Below, piece by piece: positions 35,079-45,702 of a stretch of DNA of 64,000 nt. Within the stretch, counting starts at the first letter, position 1; the number at the start of each line of letters is the position of its first letter. Below the pieces are notes generated by a model. It worked only from the letters and a program-made list of their open reading frames with translations, had not been told where the DNA came from and made no database searches. Location of the stretch: assembly GCA_958299035.1 (NCBI GenBank), contig CATQJL010000112.1, forward strand, positions 64,077,117-64,141,116, in the 5' to 3' direction. The translations under genes were made by a program, and so were the position numbers. This stretch comes from Cylicocyclus nassatus. Its lineage: Eukaryota; Nematoda; Chromadorea; Rhabditida; Strongylidae.

Positions 35079-35552
35079 TCTTATATATAAAGCTGAATGT
35101 CTGTTTGTATGTCTGTATGTCTGTCTGTATGTATGTACGTATGTTCCGAATAGAAAATTCCATTTCTGAACCGATCGGGACCAAACTTGGCACACATACA
35201 CTTTGGGCCCCGGCGGGTGTCATAGGCTACTTTTCGTCATCGATCGATATCGATTTTATCGATTTTTGAAAATTGGAGCTATAGGGCTGGGAGTTGGCAC
35301 AGGGGGGTAATCGAGCATGCTGATCACCCCCGCGGGGGTGATCAGCATGCTCTATTAAACCCCTCCGCCAAATTCCAGCCCCCTAGCTCAAATTTTGCAA
35401 AAAATCGATAAAATCGACATCGATCGATAACGAAAAATGGACTGTGACACCCGCCGGGGCCCGAAATGTATGTGTGCCAAGTTTAGTCCGGATCGGTTAA
35501 GAAATGGAATTTTCTATTCGGAACATACGGCGGAGCCGGGTAAGCCAGCTAG
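35079..35552 (+). mobile_element. Composite palindromic Helitron, copy B (474 bp)
   Basis: It starts A|TCTTATATATAAAGCTG and ends GGGTAAGCCAGCTAG|T, so both Helitron termini are intact. The interior is two inverted copies of the family's body: left arm about 35139-35332, right arm about 35333-35529, joined exactly at a 40-base perfect palindrome. The second arm is why this copy is longer than copies A and C. Confidence 0.78.
35313..35352. repeat. Perfect 40-bp palindrome
   Basis: The 20 bases 35313-35332 are exactly reverse-complementary to 35333-35352, with centre CCCCCGCGGGGG and outer GAGCATGCTGATCA. It is the head-to-head junction of two inverted Helitron bodies. Such a spacer-free junction suggests a replication foldback or hairpin-closure event. 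Confidence 0.95.
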
Positions 35553-35860
35553 TTTTTTATAAGTAGAGTACAGCTTAAATACCATTCAGATCAAAATCGA
35601 TGTTCTGCTTTGTCAAACAATGCCCTTTCCATTCATATTTTACATTTTCCCAAACCCAATAAGCTTAGCCAATTTGTAAAATCTTACTACTTGCCCAATT
35701 TACGTAGGATTATTTGTTTTTCAAGTGGTGAAGCACTAATTGCATTATCTCCCAGTTTGTGAGTAGTTATCTTTCTTAGACATATAATTTTGATTGAGGT
35801 CCATTGGCAGGCATGTTTTGAGATTGACACTCGTTTATGCAGGATACTGCAAAAAGAAGT

Positions 35861-35946
35861 GGAGGAGAGGGAATAGGGGCAGGTGGGGGAGGGGGGAGGG
35901 GAGGGGAGGGGGTTGTACGGATGGGTACTTTTAGGGGGGGGGTCGT
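35861..35946 (+). other. G-rich tract with G-quadruplex potential
   Basis: More than four runs of four to six G separated by one or two bases lie in 35876-35912, followed by a run of about ten G near 35933-35943. This fits the G-quadruplex consensus on the + strand. Confidence 0.7.
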
Positions 35947-36002
35947 AAATGAGGGTCCCGGATCGCATCAGCACGCTTTACCCTGGTCCCAACTGAAACA
36001 CT

Positions 36003-36230
36003 GCACATCATTGAATGCGGCATGAAATGCCGACTTCAGATCTTTATTCCATATCTGCTGAAGGCCCTTGTGGAGAAGTATGAGCAGCGTTGTCACAAGG
36101 AAGTCGTACATAAAAAATGCGAAAACGGACACATTATTGCCTTTTTAGCTCACTTTGTGAATGAATTATAAAGTAAAGTCATCCAGCTGCATGTTTTGGT
36201 CCAGTATCAGGCAAAACATGAATTTGTATA
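36003..36230. repeat. Dispersed repeat R1, copy 1 (uninterrupted)
   Basis: It aligns with 51110-51262 plus 51605-51640: shared blocks include TGCTGACTTCAGATCT-like, CGTATCTGCTGAA-like, TTATGAGCA-like and TTTTAGCTCACT, then AAGTAAAGT and GCTGCATGTTTT. This copy lacks the Helitron found in the 51-kb copy, so it serves as the empty-site reference. Confidence 0.65.
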
Positions 36231-36713
36231 TCCGAATTCGCTTTACATAAACAATTTCCTTGCAATATAACAGCTCATAACTTAGTCCACAAGAAGAGGC
36301 AGTGCTCTATGCTGCATTTAGTGCTAAACTAGCCGCTTGATTTCTAGCACTTTAGTGCATGAAAGGTCATTGGTAAAAAGAATTCGATAAAAATCATAGG
36401 CTTATAAATGCTCCCCACAATGGTCGGCCGCCTCAACGTGACGTGGGGGTGACAGTGGGTGTTGAATTGCGATGCACAGTCGGTGTATACTTTAGTAGGG
36501 CCTCGCAAGCTGTGAAAGAGTTCGACGTTTCCGGTTTCGGCCGGATGCCTACCTAAGAGCCGGCCAGGCCAGATTCCCCGCCTTTGACTTTCTCCGGTCG
36601 CTAGGCAGTAATCCCCGCTCCACACCCGAATTAGAGATTGCCACGTGAAATCAAGAGTTGGCCTAGTAAGTCTGCTCTTGTAGGGGAAAAATTTTTATAA
36701 CTTGATCAGCAAA

Positions 36714-37530
36714 ATGAAGAGAAATAAACCCTGTACATCGGATCCCGCCAACGGCGCCCGGGTGGTAGCAAAAACGATGTCAGGGTCTTCGCCTTTTGGA
36801 TTGGACAAAAACGACACGCCTGCCCGAACGACACGCCATGGAGACTGCCTCATGCTCTGCACCTACAACGACAAGGCAGCTTCACAAACGCCTACCTCCA
36901 CGGTCTTCTGGAACGCTACAGAGCAAATCAACTACCACATCATCGCCCTGCAGGAAACGAAGTCCAGGAAAAAGGAGGGGCGACAGATGAGTGATGGGAC
37001 CCTCCATCATTCGTGGTGAAAAGGTTCCATCACGAAACGTTGGAGGCGTTGGTTTTGTGTCCACCCATCTATCGTCCATCTTGTCGATTCGAATGAGATC
37101 CTGTCACCTCGACTGGCCATCCTACGACTACGACCTTTACGTTAGAAGACCATCAGCATCATCAACTGCTACTCACCAACATCAGCAGTGACATGTAGAT
37201 CTAGATGCTTTCGACGGAGACATAGAGCAGGTCGCCCGGAACAAGAAGTCCTTCTAAAAGTTCTCTAGAAGAGACTTATAGGATCGGGAAGTTTGATAAG
37301 CTTTGGAGCAAAAACGGCAATCTTCTCGCTGGGCTTCTCTCCGCCGCACGACTTTTCCATGATATTTCATCTTCATCAAGAAGGAACATCGCCGGTGGGC
37401 TTGGAAATAGCCCAACCGAACGACTCACGCGGAAATCGACCACATTCTCACCAACCGAAGGCGGAGCTTGCTTGTTGTCTCAGTAGTTCCATCCTTCTGT
37501 AGCAGCTCCGATCACCGCCTGCTTCGAGCG
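36714..37530 (+). pseudogene. Broken endonuclease domain of the RTE element
   Basis: This is the exonuclease-endonuclease-phosphatase-like domain that nicks target DNA for target-primed reverse transcription. From ATG at 36714 the frame shows DCLMLCTYN and then IIALQETKSRK, the latter with the metal-binding Glu. A frameshift near 36990 moves the reading to another frame with RNVGGVGFV. A further shift leads to SSDHRLLRAKV, whose Ser-Asp-His (37507-37515) is the conserved C-terminal catalytic motif. The asparagine-bearing central motif expected around 37290-37360 is not recognisable. Several shifts make it non-functional. Confidence 0.75.
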
Positions 37531-39594
37531 AAGGTACGATTCAGTCGAAAGCTGGAAAATTGCCTCAATGCCGCAAGAGGGAGAACGTTTATGACGGTAA
37601 CAGATTAGAACAGCTCATATCAGGTTGTTACTGGCCCATCGATGAGGACCCAACGTACGACTACGACCGGCTTTTGAAAGGATTGCGAGCCTGCGAAAAG
37701 TGCACCTCAGTGAGTTTTGAGAAGAACTTGGATCGTTTTTCGAAAAACACCAAGGAATTGCTCGAAAGAAGAAGATTTTTGAGGCAGGATCCGAATGCAG
37801 CTCATCTCGAGCGACTGATAGCCAACGCCAGTTGCAGAACAGCTTTGCTGGAGGATCTCAGGAAGTACAGGCAAGCCAAGATACTGGAAGCAGCCGAAGG
37901 AAGACGAAGTCTCAAGAAGTGCTGAAGACCCTTGCGAATATCGTGTTCTGCTGGCTGCACTACTGAACGAAGACAGGACTCCGACTCCTTTCCGATATAA
38001 GATGGAATCTATCGCGAAGAACTTTTACACTAACCTCTGCTCATCATCATCCGCGCCGATTCCCGTTGCCCCCACCGGAGACATACCATCAAGGATTCTA
38101 CCTGCTGAAGTGCTTAGCGCGATACAGACCTTGAGGACCTTCGCGGCTCCAAGACCAGATCATCCTTACGTCGAACTACTGCGAGCCGGAGGACACTAGT
38201 TACACGAGTAGCGTCGCACTTAACATCTTACCTTCAGAAGGAGAAGATTTCCGACCAGTGAGAACATCAAGAACCGTCCTTTTCTTCAAGAAGGGCGAAC
38301 GGTAAGATCTTCGGAGTTACCGTCCAATATGTCTGCTGAGTGTGCTCTACAAACTTTTCACGAAGATTATCCTTGCTCTCATATCTAGGACACTGGATGA
38401 AGCCCGATCCGAGAATAAGCTATTCTGCAAAGGATTCAGTTGCATGGACCACATTTAGAGTTTCGAGAGTTATAGCAGGAGGGAACACTGACTGCCTCTC
38501 GTCCTAGTCTTCGTCGACTACGAGAAAGCCTTTCGACTAAGCGTCGAAACGAAAGCCATTCTGCCAGCGCTAGTCGATCAAGGAGTGGACCCAGCTCATG
38601 TGAGGACTAGCCGATTGCTACAGGGACTGTACAACAACGATGCAGCTATCCCATCGCTCTTTGACCACTCCAGTTGAGAAGAGAGTTCGACAAGGCAACA
38701 CTATTTTGCCGAAGCTGTTCACCGCGGCCTTGCAGTGGGTGATGAAATCCCTGGACTGGGATGAGAGGAGGAACGAATTGATGGATTCCTGTCCAACCTT
38801 CGTTTTGCGGACGACATCGTTCTTTTCTCGAGCAGTATCACAAAAGCAGAGAGGTGCTGCAGGAACTAAACGATAGGGAAGAAGATCGGATTGCGAATAA
38901 ATCGGAAGAAGGCTCAGTTCATGAAGAACGCCCTTTGCGAAGATGCAGAAATGGAATTGGAAGGCACCCCGATTATGGAGAAGTTTTCTTACGTGTATCT
39001 CGGACGTTCGATGAACATGGAGAACGACTTGAAGGAAGAACTTGACGGGAAAAGAAGATCAGCCTAAACCGCTTTCGGACCTTTGAAGGGCCACTGACCA
39101 ACTGACGGACTTGGAGCTTCCTGCCCCCTGTTTGACTCAACCGTTCTCCCGATGTTCTGTTGCGCAGCTGAGATTAGGGCTGGCACCGTAGGCACGTCGA
39201 AAGCTCTAAGAAACTCCCACAGAGCGCTGGAGCGTAGACTTCTAAAGATGACCCGACACGAACAACATCTAATCGGATTTCGCAGTACGGATATGGGAAG
39301 AATGTCCCGTCTTCGTGACCCAGCGGAATACGTTGCGAAAGCGAAACACCGATGGGCCGGTCACATCATGAGAAGAACAGACGATAGATGGACACGAAAA
39401 CATCTGAGTGGATTCCTGCCAAAGCCAAATGTCCCCAAGGAAGACCCCCGACGAGATGGGCAGACGTGTTCGTGGAACGGATTGACTAGCTGAGAAATGA
39501 GCTGGATATGATTTTCGCACCTGAAGCTCGTAGACGCAGCCACCGACGTCAACCAAGAAAATTCTGGATGTACGAAGCGAGGGGCAGGGACAAA
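37531..39594 (+). pseudogene. Broken reverse transcriptase and C-terminal region of the RTE element
   Basis: This would encode RNA-directed DNA polymerase. The frame 37560-37925 holds the linker (KELLERRRFLRQDPNAAHLE) and stops at 37923. A later frame has SYRPICLLSVLYK (about 38310-38355), preceded by an in-frame TAA. FVDYEKAF (38507-38533) carries the first catalytic Asp and FADD (38804-38815) the two later ones, each in a different short frame. The C-terminal RTE signature DPAEYVAKAKHRWAGHIMRR lies near 39318-39376. Multiple stops and shifts show decay, although the catalytic motifs are still legible. Confidence 0.8.
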
Positions 39595-39731
39595 TGAAAA
39601 CTTTTATGCTGAGGCCCGCACGCCACGTGAAGACGGGCCATCTAAGTATTCAGGTGAGTAAAAATGTTGAAAGCTGAAAAAAATCTTCAAAAAAAAATTT
39701 CAAAAAGCTTATCCTATTATAAAACACTCAC

Positions 39732-39859
39732 TCGAACCTAAATTTGACGTTTTCGAAGTGATCTATCAGTATTTCTGGATAGGAACGAGCACTAATCACT
39801 ACCAATCCAACTCTAACATTTTTTATATATTTGATCACTTTCATCATGAATTCCTTCTG
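39732..39859 (-). CDS. vWA protein gene, exon 8 (middle of vWA domain)
   Basis: Acceptor AATTTCAG precedes 39859 and donor GTGAGT follows 39732. The 128-base exon enters in phase 0 and leaves after two bases of a codon. It reads QKEFMMKVIKYIKN then VRVGLVVISARSYPEILIDH, the pattern of vWA helix 1 and the hydrophobic beta strand that follows the metal site. The domain should continue in a further exon carrying its conserved threonine motif, but the RTE element occupies the next 3 kb and no later exon was recognised. vWA domains usually mediate metal-dependent protein binding, often in secreted proteins. Confidence 0.75.
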
Positions 39860-39938
39860 CTGAAATTTACTCTTGTCTCGCATTCTTTGCTTGACATTAG
39901 CAAAATTCGATGAACTTTGAGAGTAACAAAAAACTCAC

Positions 39939-40037
39939 TCGTCTCCATCCTTCTGGTGTAACTGTACCACTACCGTCGAGAATAAAGACAATCGATCTAG
40001 TTATGACTGCGTTTTCACAATCAAAACAGACCGCTCC
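39939..40037 (-). CDS. vWA protein gene, exon 7 (metal-binding motif)
   Basis: This exon carries SIVFILDGSGTVTPEGWRR: a hydrophobic strand followed by DGSGT (39963-39977), the DxSxS-type metal-ion-dependent adhesion site of a vWA domain, with Thr in the last position. It begins with GAVCFDCENAV. Donor GTGAGT follows 39939. The acceptor used here is TTGAG at 40039-40038, which gives a 56-base intron and keeps phase 0 with exon 6. A stronger-looking ATAG acceptor 19 bases upstream would shift the frame. Exon length is 99 bases, 33 codons. Confidence 0.75.
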
Positions 40038-40093
40038 CTCAACAGCAGCATGTTCTATGAGCAGCATCAGCAAAAGTTGTACGAATTTGTCAC

Positions 40094-40242
40094 CTCTGGG
40101 TAGTCTTTGAACTTTTCTGGATATTTCAATCTTCCATCAGCACTAGGATCATTACAAACGCAACTTCCCTTGTCTGAATCCCAATGAGCTAATTTGTTGC
40201 ACTGTTCTTCGAGCTTGACAGGCGGAAGATTGGGAGGTGTAC
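40094..40242 (-). CDS. vWA protein gene, exon 6 (cysteine-containing linker)
   Basis: The exon is bounded by acceptor ACCTCAG (before 40242) and donor GTGACA (after 40094). It enters after one codon base and leaves in phase 0. It reads TPPNLPPVKLEEQCNK, LAHWDSDKGSCVCNDPSADG and RLKYPEKFKDYPE: a proline-rich stretch and three closely spaced cysteines resembling a small disulphide module between two extracellular domains. The split glycine codon (G from exon 5 plus GT here) joins cleanly to exon 5. No named module is recognised. Confidence 0.65.
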
Positions 40243-41753
40243 CTGAGGTCAAAAGAGCTTCTGTAAATTGTCTAGCTTTGATCTGTGTAGTTCATAATAT
40301 GACCTCTGGATGTAATTTTCACCTGTCTTGAGTTTCAAGTAACCTCTTTTGCAGACGGTACTTGATAAATTGCAGAGCTTTACAAAATGGAACGAAGTCA
40401 TGTTATGACAAAAATATGTTCTTATATAGGGACACGGTTATGGAGTTTGGCGGTGGAAAGCGCGTACACGATAGCCTTCGTCTCAGGCACTCAAGAACTG
40501 CTTTCTCACCGCTTAGGAAAAATCAATATGTTTGTTCACATAAAAACATAGGTATTTTGCTGAAAATATTCACTATAAAGCCTTCTGCCTTTTTTGTCGG
40601 AGCATATGTACCCAAAGATCACTGTGAAAAGCTGAGTGAATATGCAATCGCTTGCTCAGCAGGAAGGCACAAGAACCCTACCCTTTCGGCCCCTGTAATT
40701 CTCAAGCGAAGAAATCGTTGCAATTTTTGTTGGCACAATTGTTTAAAGATGTGAATAAAAGCGGCGACTGAGTTGCTCCTCGCACCCGTCTGCATACCTT
40801 TGAGGTGATGTCGTGCAATTGCACAACACTACAAAAAAGCGTATTGCTTGCATAACCTTTTGCACATATGGTACACATACAGTGATGCCCTTAAAAGGTA
40901 TATACTAACCAAATTTCGCACGTTCTTCTATGCGACTAATTTGAATCATGATTTTTCCAGCGAGTGTTGTTCCATAAAAGTAAGAAAACCCTTGTTCAAG
41001 ACTTATAGAGAAGCTTCAGTAGCAAATGTTGAGTATGTGCAATATGGAGGGAGTAAGTTCATGTAACTATGGATGACTTTTCAAAAATCTGAAAGAAATT
41101 TTAATGCAATATTTGGATTCGGTTGAGCCAAACTCGCATTATTCAATGCAGCTTTTCCTCCTTTAGCAAATCAACATTTTAAGGCGGATCTTTTGCAGAG
41201 GAAATACCATAATGAATTTCTAAGTATTTTCTTGATTTTATGCGTTTGTGCAGACAAAAATCCGCAAAAGCAAAGAGGGAAAAATTGTTTTGTAAATGGC
41301 CGTTAAAACGTGCAGTATAATTTTTGGGCACATCCAACCCCGAAGCTGGAGGCAGAGCTTGGCACAGGTGGTCGGGGGTTAAACAAGATTTTGTTTTTGA
41401 GGTTAGAAGCAACGGGGACATTGTTTTTACAAGGTTCTGGGCGAAGCGCCAAAAAACGGCAAACTTTCAACTCGTAAAACGACAATGTCAGGTTTTACAA
41501 GTTGAACGTGTTCTTTCACAAACGCGCGAATTTCAAACGCAAGACTCAAACAAACGATTGGCTTGTTCACAGAGCATAAACAACCACATAACACCAAAAT
41601 TTGGACTATGTGTACACAATATTACTTCAAACTATACTATGTTAAAAGTTTCAAAAACTTTCGGTCGTTATACCCGTTTCCGAATTTGTTGGTTTTCAGA
41701 CCAACACAAAACCAACTGGGTTGGTTTCGAGCATAAATGCCGGAGTCCACATA
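40243..41753. other. Intron sequence without a recognised element
   Basis: This is part of the 2.7-kb intron between exons 5 and 6 of the minus-strand gene. An open frame of 131 codons on the + strand (40362-40754) shows no motif, splice signal or coding-like composition and is treated as chance. Confidence 0.5.
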
Positions 41754-42034
41754 CCCTCGATATCATCCCATATGTCTTCCCTCAACATGACGTGGATTAC
41801 GTGGCTTGATGAGGCGCCGCCTCGCTTCGGGCACGCGCCACGTTGCGTGCGCATCTTCGGCGTGATGTGGCAACAAGAACAACATGGAAAAGCCTTGCGC
41901 CACGTTAGTTTGAGCGCCACGTCGCTTCAAACGATGCGCTCGCAACGTGGCGCGAGCCCGAAGCGAAGCGGCGCCTCATCAACCCACGTAATCCACGTCA
42001 TGTTGAGGGAAGACATATGGGATGATATCGAGGG
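41754..42034. mobile_element. TA-flanked foldback MITE (281 bp)
   Basis: The ends CCCTCGATATCATCCCATAT and its reverse complement form arms of about 95 bases with few mismatches. A TA lies directly outside each end (41752-41753 and 42035-42036), as expected for Tc1/mariner-type insertion. The GC-rich interior (repeated GCGCCACGTTGCG) also folds. It lies in the intron between exons 5 and 6. Confidence 0.8.
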
Positions 42035-42956
42035 TAAGTTTTGCGCCTTATTCATATGGACTAGAGCGCTTTTGAAATTCCGTCATATAGCGGAGAGAGC
42101 GAATACCATCACCTCTCCTCTTTTTTTTAGCCAAAAATAGTGCAGGCCTACGAAAAATGCGAAAAATGCATCGCCAGATTGTCGAGGCCACAGATTTGGC
42201 TGGCCTAAGAGGTTTTCAACATTCTGAACACTGAAATGCTACCATACCCAATATCGGAACCTTTGATCAGCCCTTCATTTTTTTGGTTTTTTGTTATATT
42301 AGATACCTCAAAATGCGCTTTTTTTCGCCTTTTCATTGTTATATTGATTAAATAGGCGTTTCTTGACTGACTTTTCCGTCAAAAGGACTTCGTAATTTCC
42401 GCGAAATCATGGGGGACATCGTATCTAAAAATGCTCCAACCGACACATGTTTTTAAAGCTTATATTGCGCTTTGTCTCTATTTTTTGTTATCAAAGCTCT
42501 CCAACAAGTCTGAGACAAAAATTTTGAAAACATGTCAAAGATACGTTGAAAAAACACGAATCAGTAATGTCGGCGATTAATTTGATGACTACCAAAGTTC
42601 AGCAAAGTGACTGCTGAAGAAAGCCACGTTAAACAGCCTTTATAGCGTTTGCCTATACCACTTATTTTTATAGCAAACACGAAATGAAATTTTGAGCCGA
42701 CTCAATATGACGATGATGATCAGGCGAAGTGTGTTTTTGGGGTAGGTTTCAGATCGTTGAAAATTTTCAATCAGGAATCGCATTTGCAGACGTTTGCTCT
42801 GCGTTTTATTGCATAGCACTGAAGACCAACGATCCGTCCTTACCATGCCCAGAATAGCATTCCAAAAAGAAAGGTCAGCAGTGAACATTATTTTTGAAAA
42901 AAGATTACTGCCAGATGTTAAAAAATGCAAGTCAAAATTTCGCATATGATACTCAC

Positions 42957-43092
42957 CGTACGAGCATATCAAATTACGGCGCGCCATTGCTGGTATGTCC
43001 ATATAATGAGTTTCCATCGCAACCGTAGTCCTTGGCAGATCAGCACACTTCCATGAGGGATACTTGTCTTTCCAGTGTTCATGTGGAGTTTG
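42957..43092 (-). CDS. vWA protein gene, exon 5 (possible end of lectin-like region)
   Basis: Acceptor GCATTACAG precedes 43092; donor GTGAGT follows 42957. The exon is 136 bases, enters in phase 0 and leaves after one base, which exon 6 completes. It reads QTPHEHWKDKYPSWKCADLP and ends ARRNLICSYG. The WKC and LIC cysteines, closing before a linker, resemble the last two cysteines of a C-type lectin-like domain, but the spacing is atypical, so that assignment is tentative. The intron to exon 6 (2.7 kb) contains the foldback element at 41754-42034. Confidence 0.6.
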
Positions 43093-43181
43093 CTGTAATG
43101 CTGAGTATAAGATTATGTTCTCAAAATTTTACGAAAAAAAAACATCATTGCCATTCCCAGTGTTTTTGAGAAAAGTTCTAG

Positions 43182-44242
43182 CTAGTCGTAGCTCAAACTT
43201 TGCAGAAGCCGATAAAATTGATGAATGTAATAGATAACTACGAAATCCAGTTATGTATTTATAATCAGCATGCTCGACTACCCCCCCTGTGCCAACTCTC
43301 AGCACCGCAGGGCAAACTTTACAAAAAATGGTAAAATCAATATCAATTGATAATGAAAAGTGTATGACACCCGCCTCTTCCCGAAGTATATGTGCGTAAA
43401 ATTTGATCCCGATCTGTTCAGATATAAAAATTTTTATTTTGAAAATACATACATACAGACATGCATACAGACATGCAAATAGCCATCAAGGTTTATATAT
43501 TAGGTTGAATCGAAAGTTCTGTCGCACCATTTTCAAAAAATCATAGCTTCTTTCGGTCACGACGATTTTGCACAGCTCAAATTTTGCCTGAAAGCGTAAA
43601 GCATGTAGTTTACAAAGATCCTCTGAGGACTTTCCAACATGTTTAGTTTGCAGAGATAAAAATGAAAGAACGAGATCATCCGAAATTCGGAATTTTTAAG
43701 CAAGAATTCTAGAAATTCAGAAACAGTGCGATAGAATCTAGAAAAATCATTACTTTAATTTTTCTTACATTTGATTACTATCTGAGCCAAGTTTGTGCTG
43801 ATCGAGGTCTTCTTTCAGAAGTTATGAATTTTTGAAAAAAAATGCCAAAAAATCCATTTCTTAAGAATTCTTAGGAAATTGATTTTTCGGTATTATTTTT
43901 CAAAAAATCATAACTTTTGAAAGAAGGGCTCAATCAACGCAAACTTGACTCAGATAGTAATCAAATGTAAGAAAAATTAAAATAATGATTTTTCTAGATT
44001 CTATCGCACTATTTCTGAATTTCTAGAATTCTTGCTTAAAAATTCCGGATTTCGGATGATCTCGTTCTTTCATTTTTATCTCTGCAAACTAAACATGTTG
44101 GAAAGTCCTCAGAGGATCTTTGTAAACTACATGCTTTACGCTTTCAGGCAAAATTTGAGTTGTGCAAAATCGTCGTGACCGAAAGAAGTTATGATTTTTT
44201 GAAAATGGTGCGACAGAACTTTCGGTTCAACCTAATATAAGA
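43182..44242 (-). mobile_element. Helitron copy D, interrupted by a mariner MITE
   Basis: On the minus strand the 5' end is A|TCTTAT at 44242. The TATATAAA stretch is broken by the MITE at 43500-44235, and the family body then continues to about 43186. The 3' side carries a second, diverged internal module; CTAG occurs at 43182-43185, but the usual GC-rich hairpin is missing. With the MITE and one TA removed, the junction matches the other copies exactly over 14 bases. Confidence 0.65.
43500..44235. mobile_element. Fully palindromic mariner-type MITE (736 bp)
   Basis: The terminal sequence TTAGGTTGAATCGAAAGTTC and its near-perfect inverted copy sit inside a TA duplication (43498-43499, 44236-44237). 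The arms pair along almost the whole length, and the geometric centre (43867/43868) falls inside the palindrome AGAATTCT. The TTAGGTTG end is shared with cecropia-subfamily mariners (Hsmar1-type ends). It encodes no protein. Confidence 0.88.
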
Positions 44243-44289
44243 TACACAGCATTTTATGAATAAACTGTAAAGAGCATAATTGTCTGCTA

Positions 44290-44789
44290 CTAGCTTGCTT
44301 ACCCGGCTCCGCTCGGCCCTGTCAAAACACTGTATTAAAGGTCCCATCCCTACTCTGTACAGCCTTTCCCTGTGCCCACTTTTACACTTCATTTCTCGTT
44401 CCCTGTGTTGTTTTAGAAATCAGCATGCCCACTTACCCCCGCCCCCTTCGGTGCCAACTCCCAGCCCTTCAGCTCAAATTTTGAAATAATCGATAAAATC
44501 GATAAAAGTAGTAGGCAATACCAAAAACTAATACTGTATTCGTAATCAGCATGCTCACTTACCCCCCCCCTGTGCCAACTCCCAGCCCCATAGGTGAACT
44601 TTGCAGAAAAATCGATAAAAGCCGATAAAATCGATCGATAACGAAAAGTAGCCTATGACACGCTCCCTGCCCCAAAGTGTATGTGTGCCAAGTTTGGTCA
44701 GAATCGGTTCAGAAATAAAAGTTTGTATTCCGCACATACGTACATACATACAGACAGACATACAGACACATTCAGCTTTATATATATGA
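44290..44789 (-). mobile_element. Helitron copy E with two internal modules (500 bp)
   Basis: On the minus strand it starts at 44789 (TCATATATATAAAGCTG, host A outside) and ends CTAG at 44290, host T outside, with the CCGAGCGGAGCCGG hairpin just inside. The CGAT-rich, GCATGCTGATT-bearing module is present twice (about 44425-44535 and 44536-44650). It begins only 48 bases after copy D, in the same orientation. Confidence 0.8.
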
Positions 44790-44849
44790 TGCGAATTTTT
44801 TCTAAGCTCACGGTTTTTTATCCAAGCTTCCCCCCCCCCCTGCTCCACT

Positions 44850-45145
44850 CTTTTCTTTCAAGTCATTTTTCTTTCTCCGAAGTTAACGAATAACCTCCAA
44901 AGTTGTGCAGATCATCTAACCCGACAGTGCTAAGCATGTTGCTGAAAAGAGCAAATGATGTTTTGAAGTCATGAAATTTTCGATGATCCACAGGTCGAAA
45001 TTTGAGGTTTACCGAAAAATACGACTTTTCAAAAACTCATTTGTTCTCATCAGCAACATGTTTAGCACTGTTGTGTTAGATGTTCAGTACAACTTTGGAA
45101 GGTTTTCGTTAACTTCGGAGAAGGAAAAATGACTTTAAAGAAAAG
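44850..45145. mobile_element. Foldback element (~296 bp)
   Basis: Arms of about 130 bases (CTTTTCTTT, AAGTCATTTTTC, CTCCGAAGTTAACGAA and inverse) meet near 44998 with little spacer. No clear target duplication is seen, so the superfamily is unassigned. Confidence 0.7.
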
Positions 45146-45702
45146 CGCCGGGAATTATCAGGGATCATACAAAAGCTGGAAAATGCGATTCGTACAGCTG
45201 CTCGCTCCTCTTCAACATGTTTATAGTGAAGGGTAGTAGGAATACTTACGGATAGGTACATAACGTGAAATCCAGATATCTGGAGTTTCGAAATATAAAG
45301 CTTTCTTTTATGCTGCGATCCCCTCCCCGCGCAGATGTTAGTGCATGCGGTCCTTAGAGAAGTAAAGAAGGTAACTGGAAAGTATATAAAAAATTTGAAG
45401 TACAATGAGCTTTTTGAGTGTTTTGAAGCAAACCAGTTGTCACATCCATGCCAAAAACACTTACTTGCCAGAAAAAGTGATTGAATATAAGGACAAAAAA
45501 TGTTTTCTTGTTGTTTTTGAAGTCAGCAAGATAGAAGTTGTAGTCGATTGTCCAACATAAAATCAATGTGATACACGCAAAAAACGATGTAAAAGTATTG
45601 TTCAAGCTTATTTCCTCTAATCTTGGTCGCTTGCTAACGCGCGAGAGTGGCATGCCCAAACTCGAGCAATTCTTATAGCAGCTTCTAGTAGCTAAACCTT
45701 GA

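Larger units (their letters stand above)
36400..39660 (+). mobile_element. Degenerate RTE-clade non-LTR retrotransposon
   Basis: Order of parts: a GC-richer 5' leader (about 36420-36713), an apurinic-endonuclease-like region, a reverse-transcriptase region, a C-terminal segment ending near 39594, and a short 3' tail to about 39660. No LTRs are seen. The protein pieces occupy different frames with stops between them, so the copy is dead. It lies on the opposite strand to, and just 3' of, the last recognised exon of the vWA gene, consistent with insertion into an intron. The exact ends are uncertain. Confidence 0.85.

Noticed and set aside
36344..36625. 93-codon minus-strand frame
   Set aside because: It overlaps the GC-rich 5' leader of the + strand RTE element and is a shadow of it.
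40362..40754. 131-codon + strand open frame
   Set aside because: It lies inside an intron of the opposite-strand gene, with no motif, no splice or promoter signal and no coding-like composition.
42640..43017. 126-codon minus-strand open frame
   Set aside because: Only its first part (exon 5, 42957-43092) has splice support; the rest is read-through into the intron after the GTGAGT donor.
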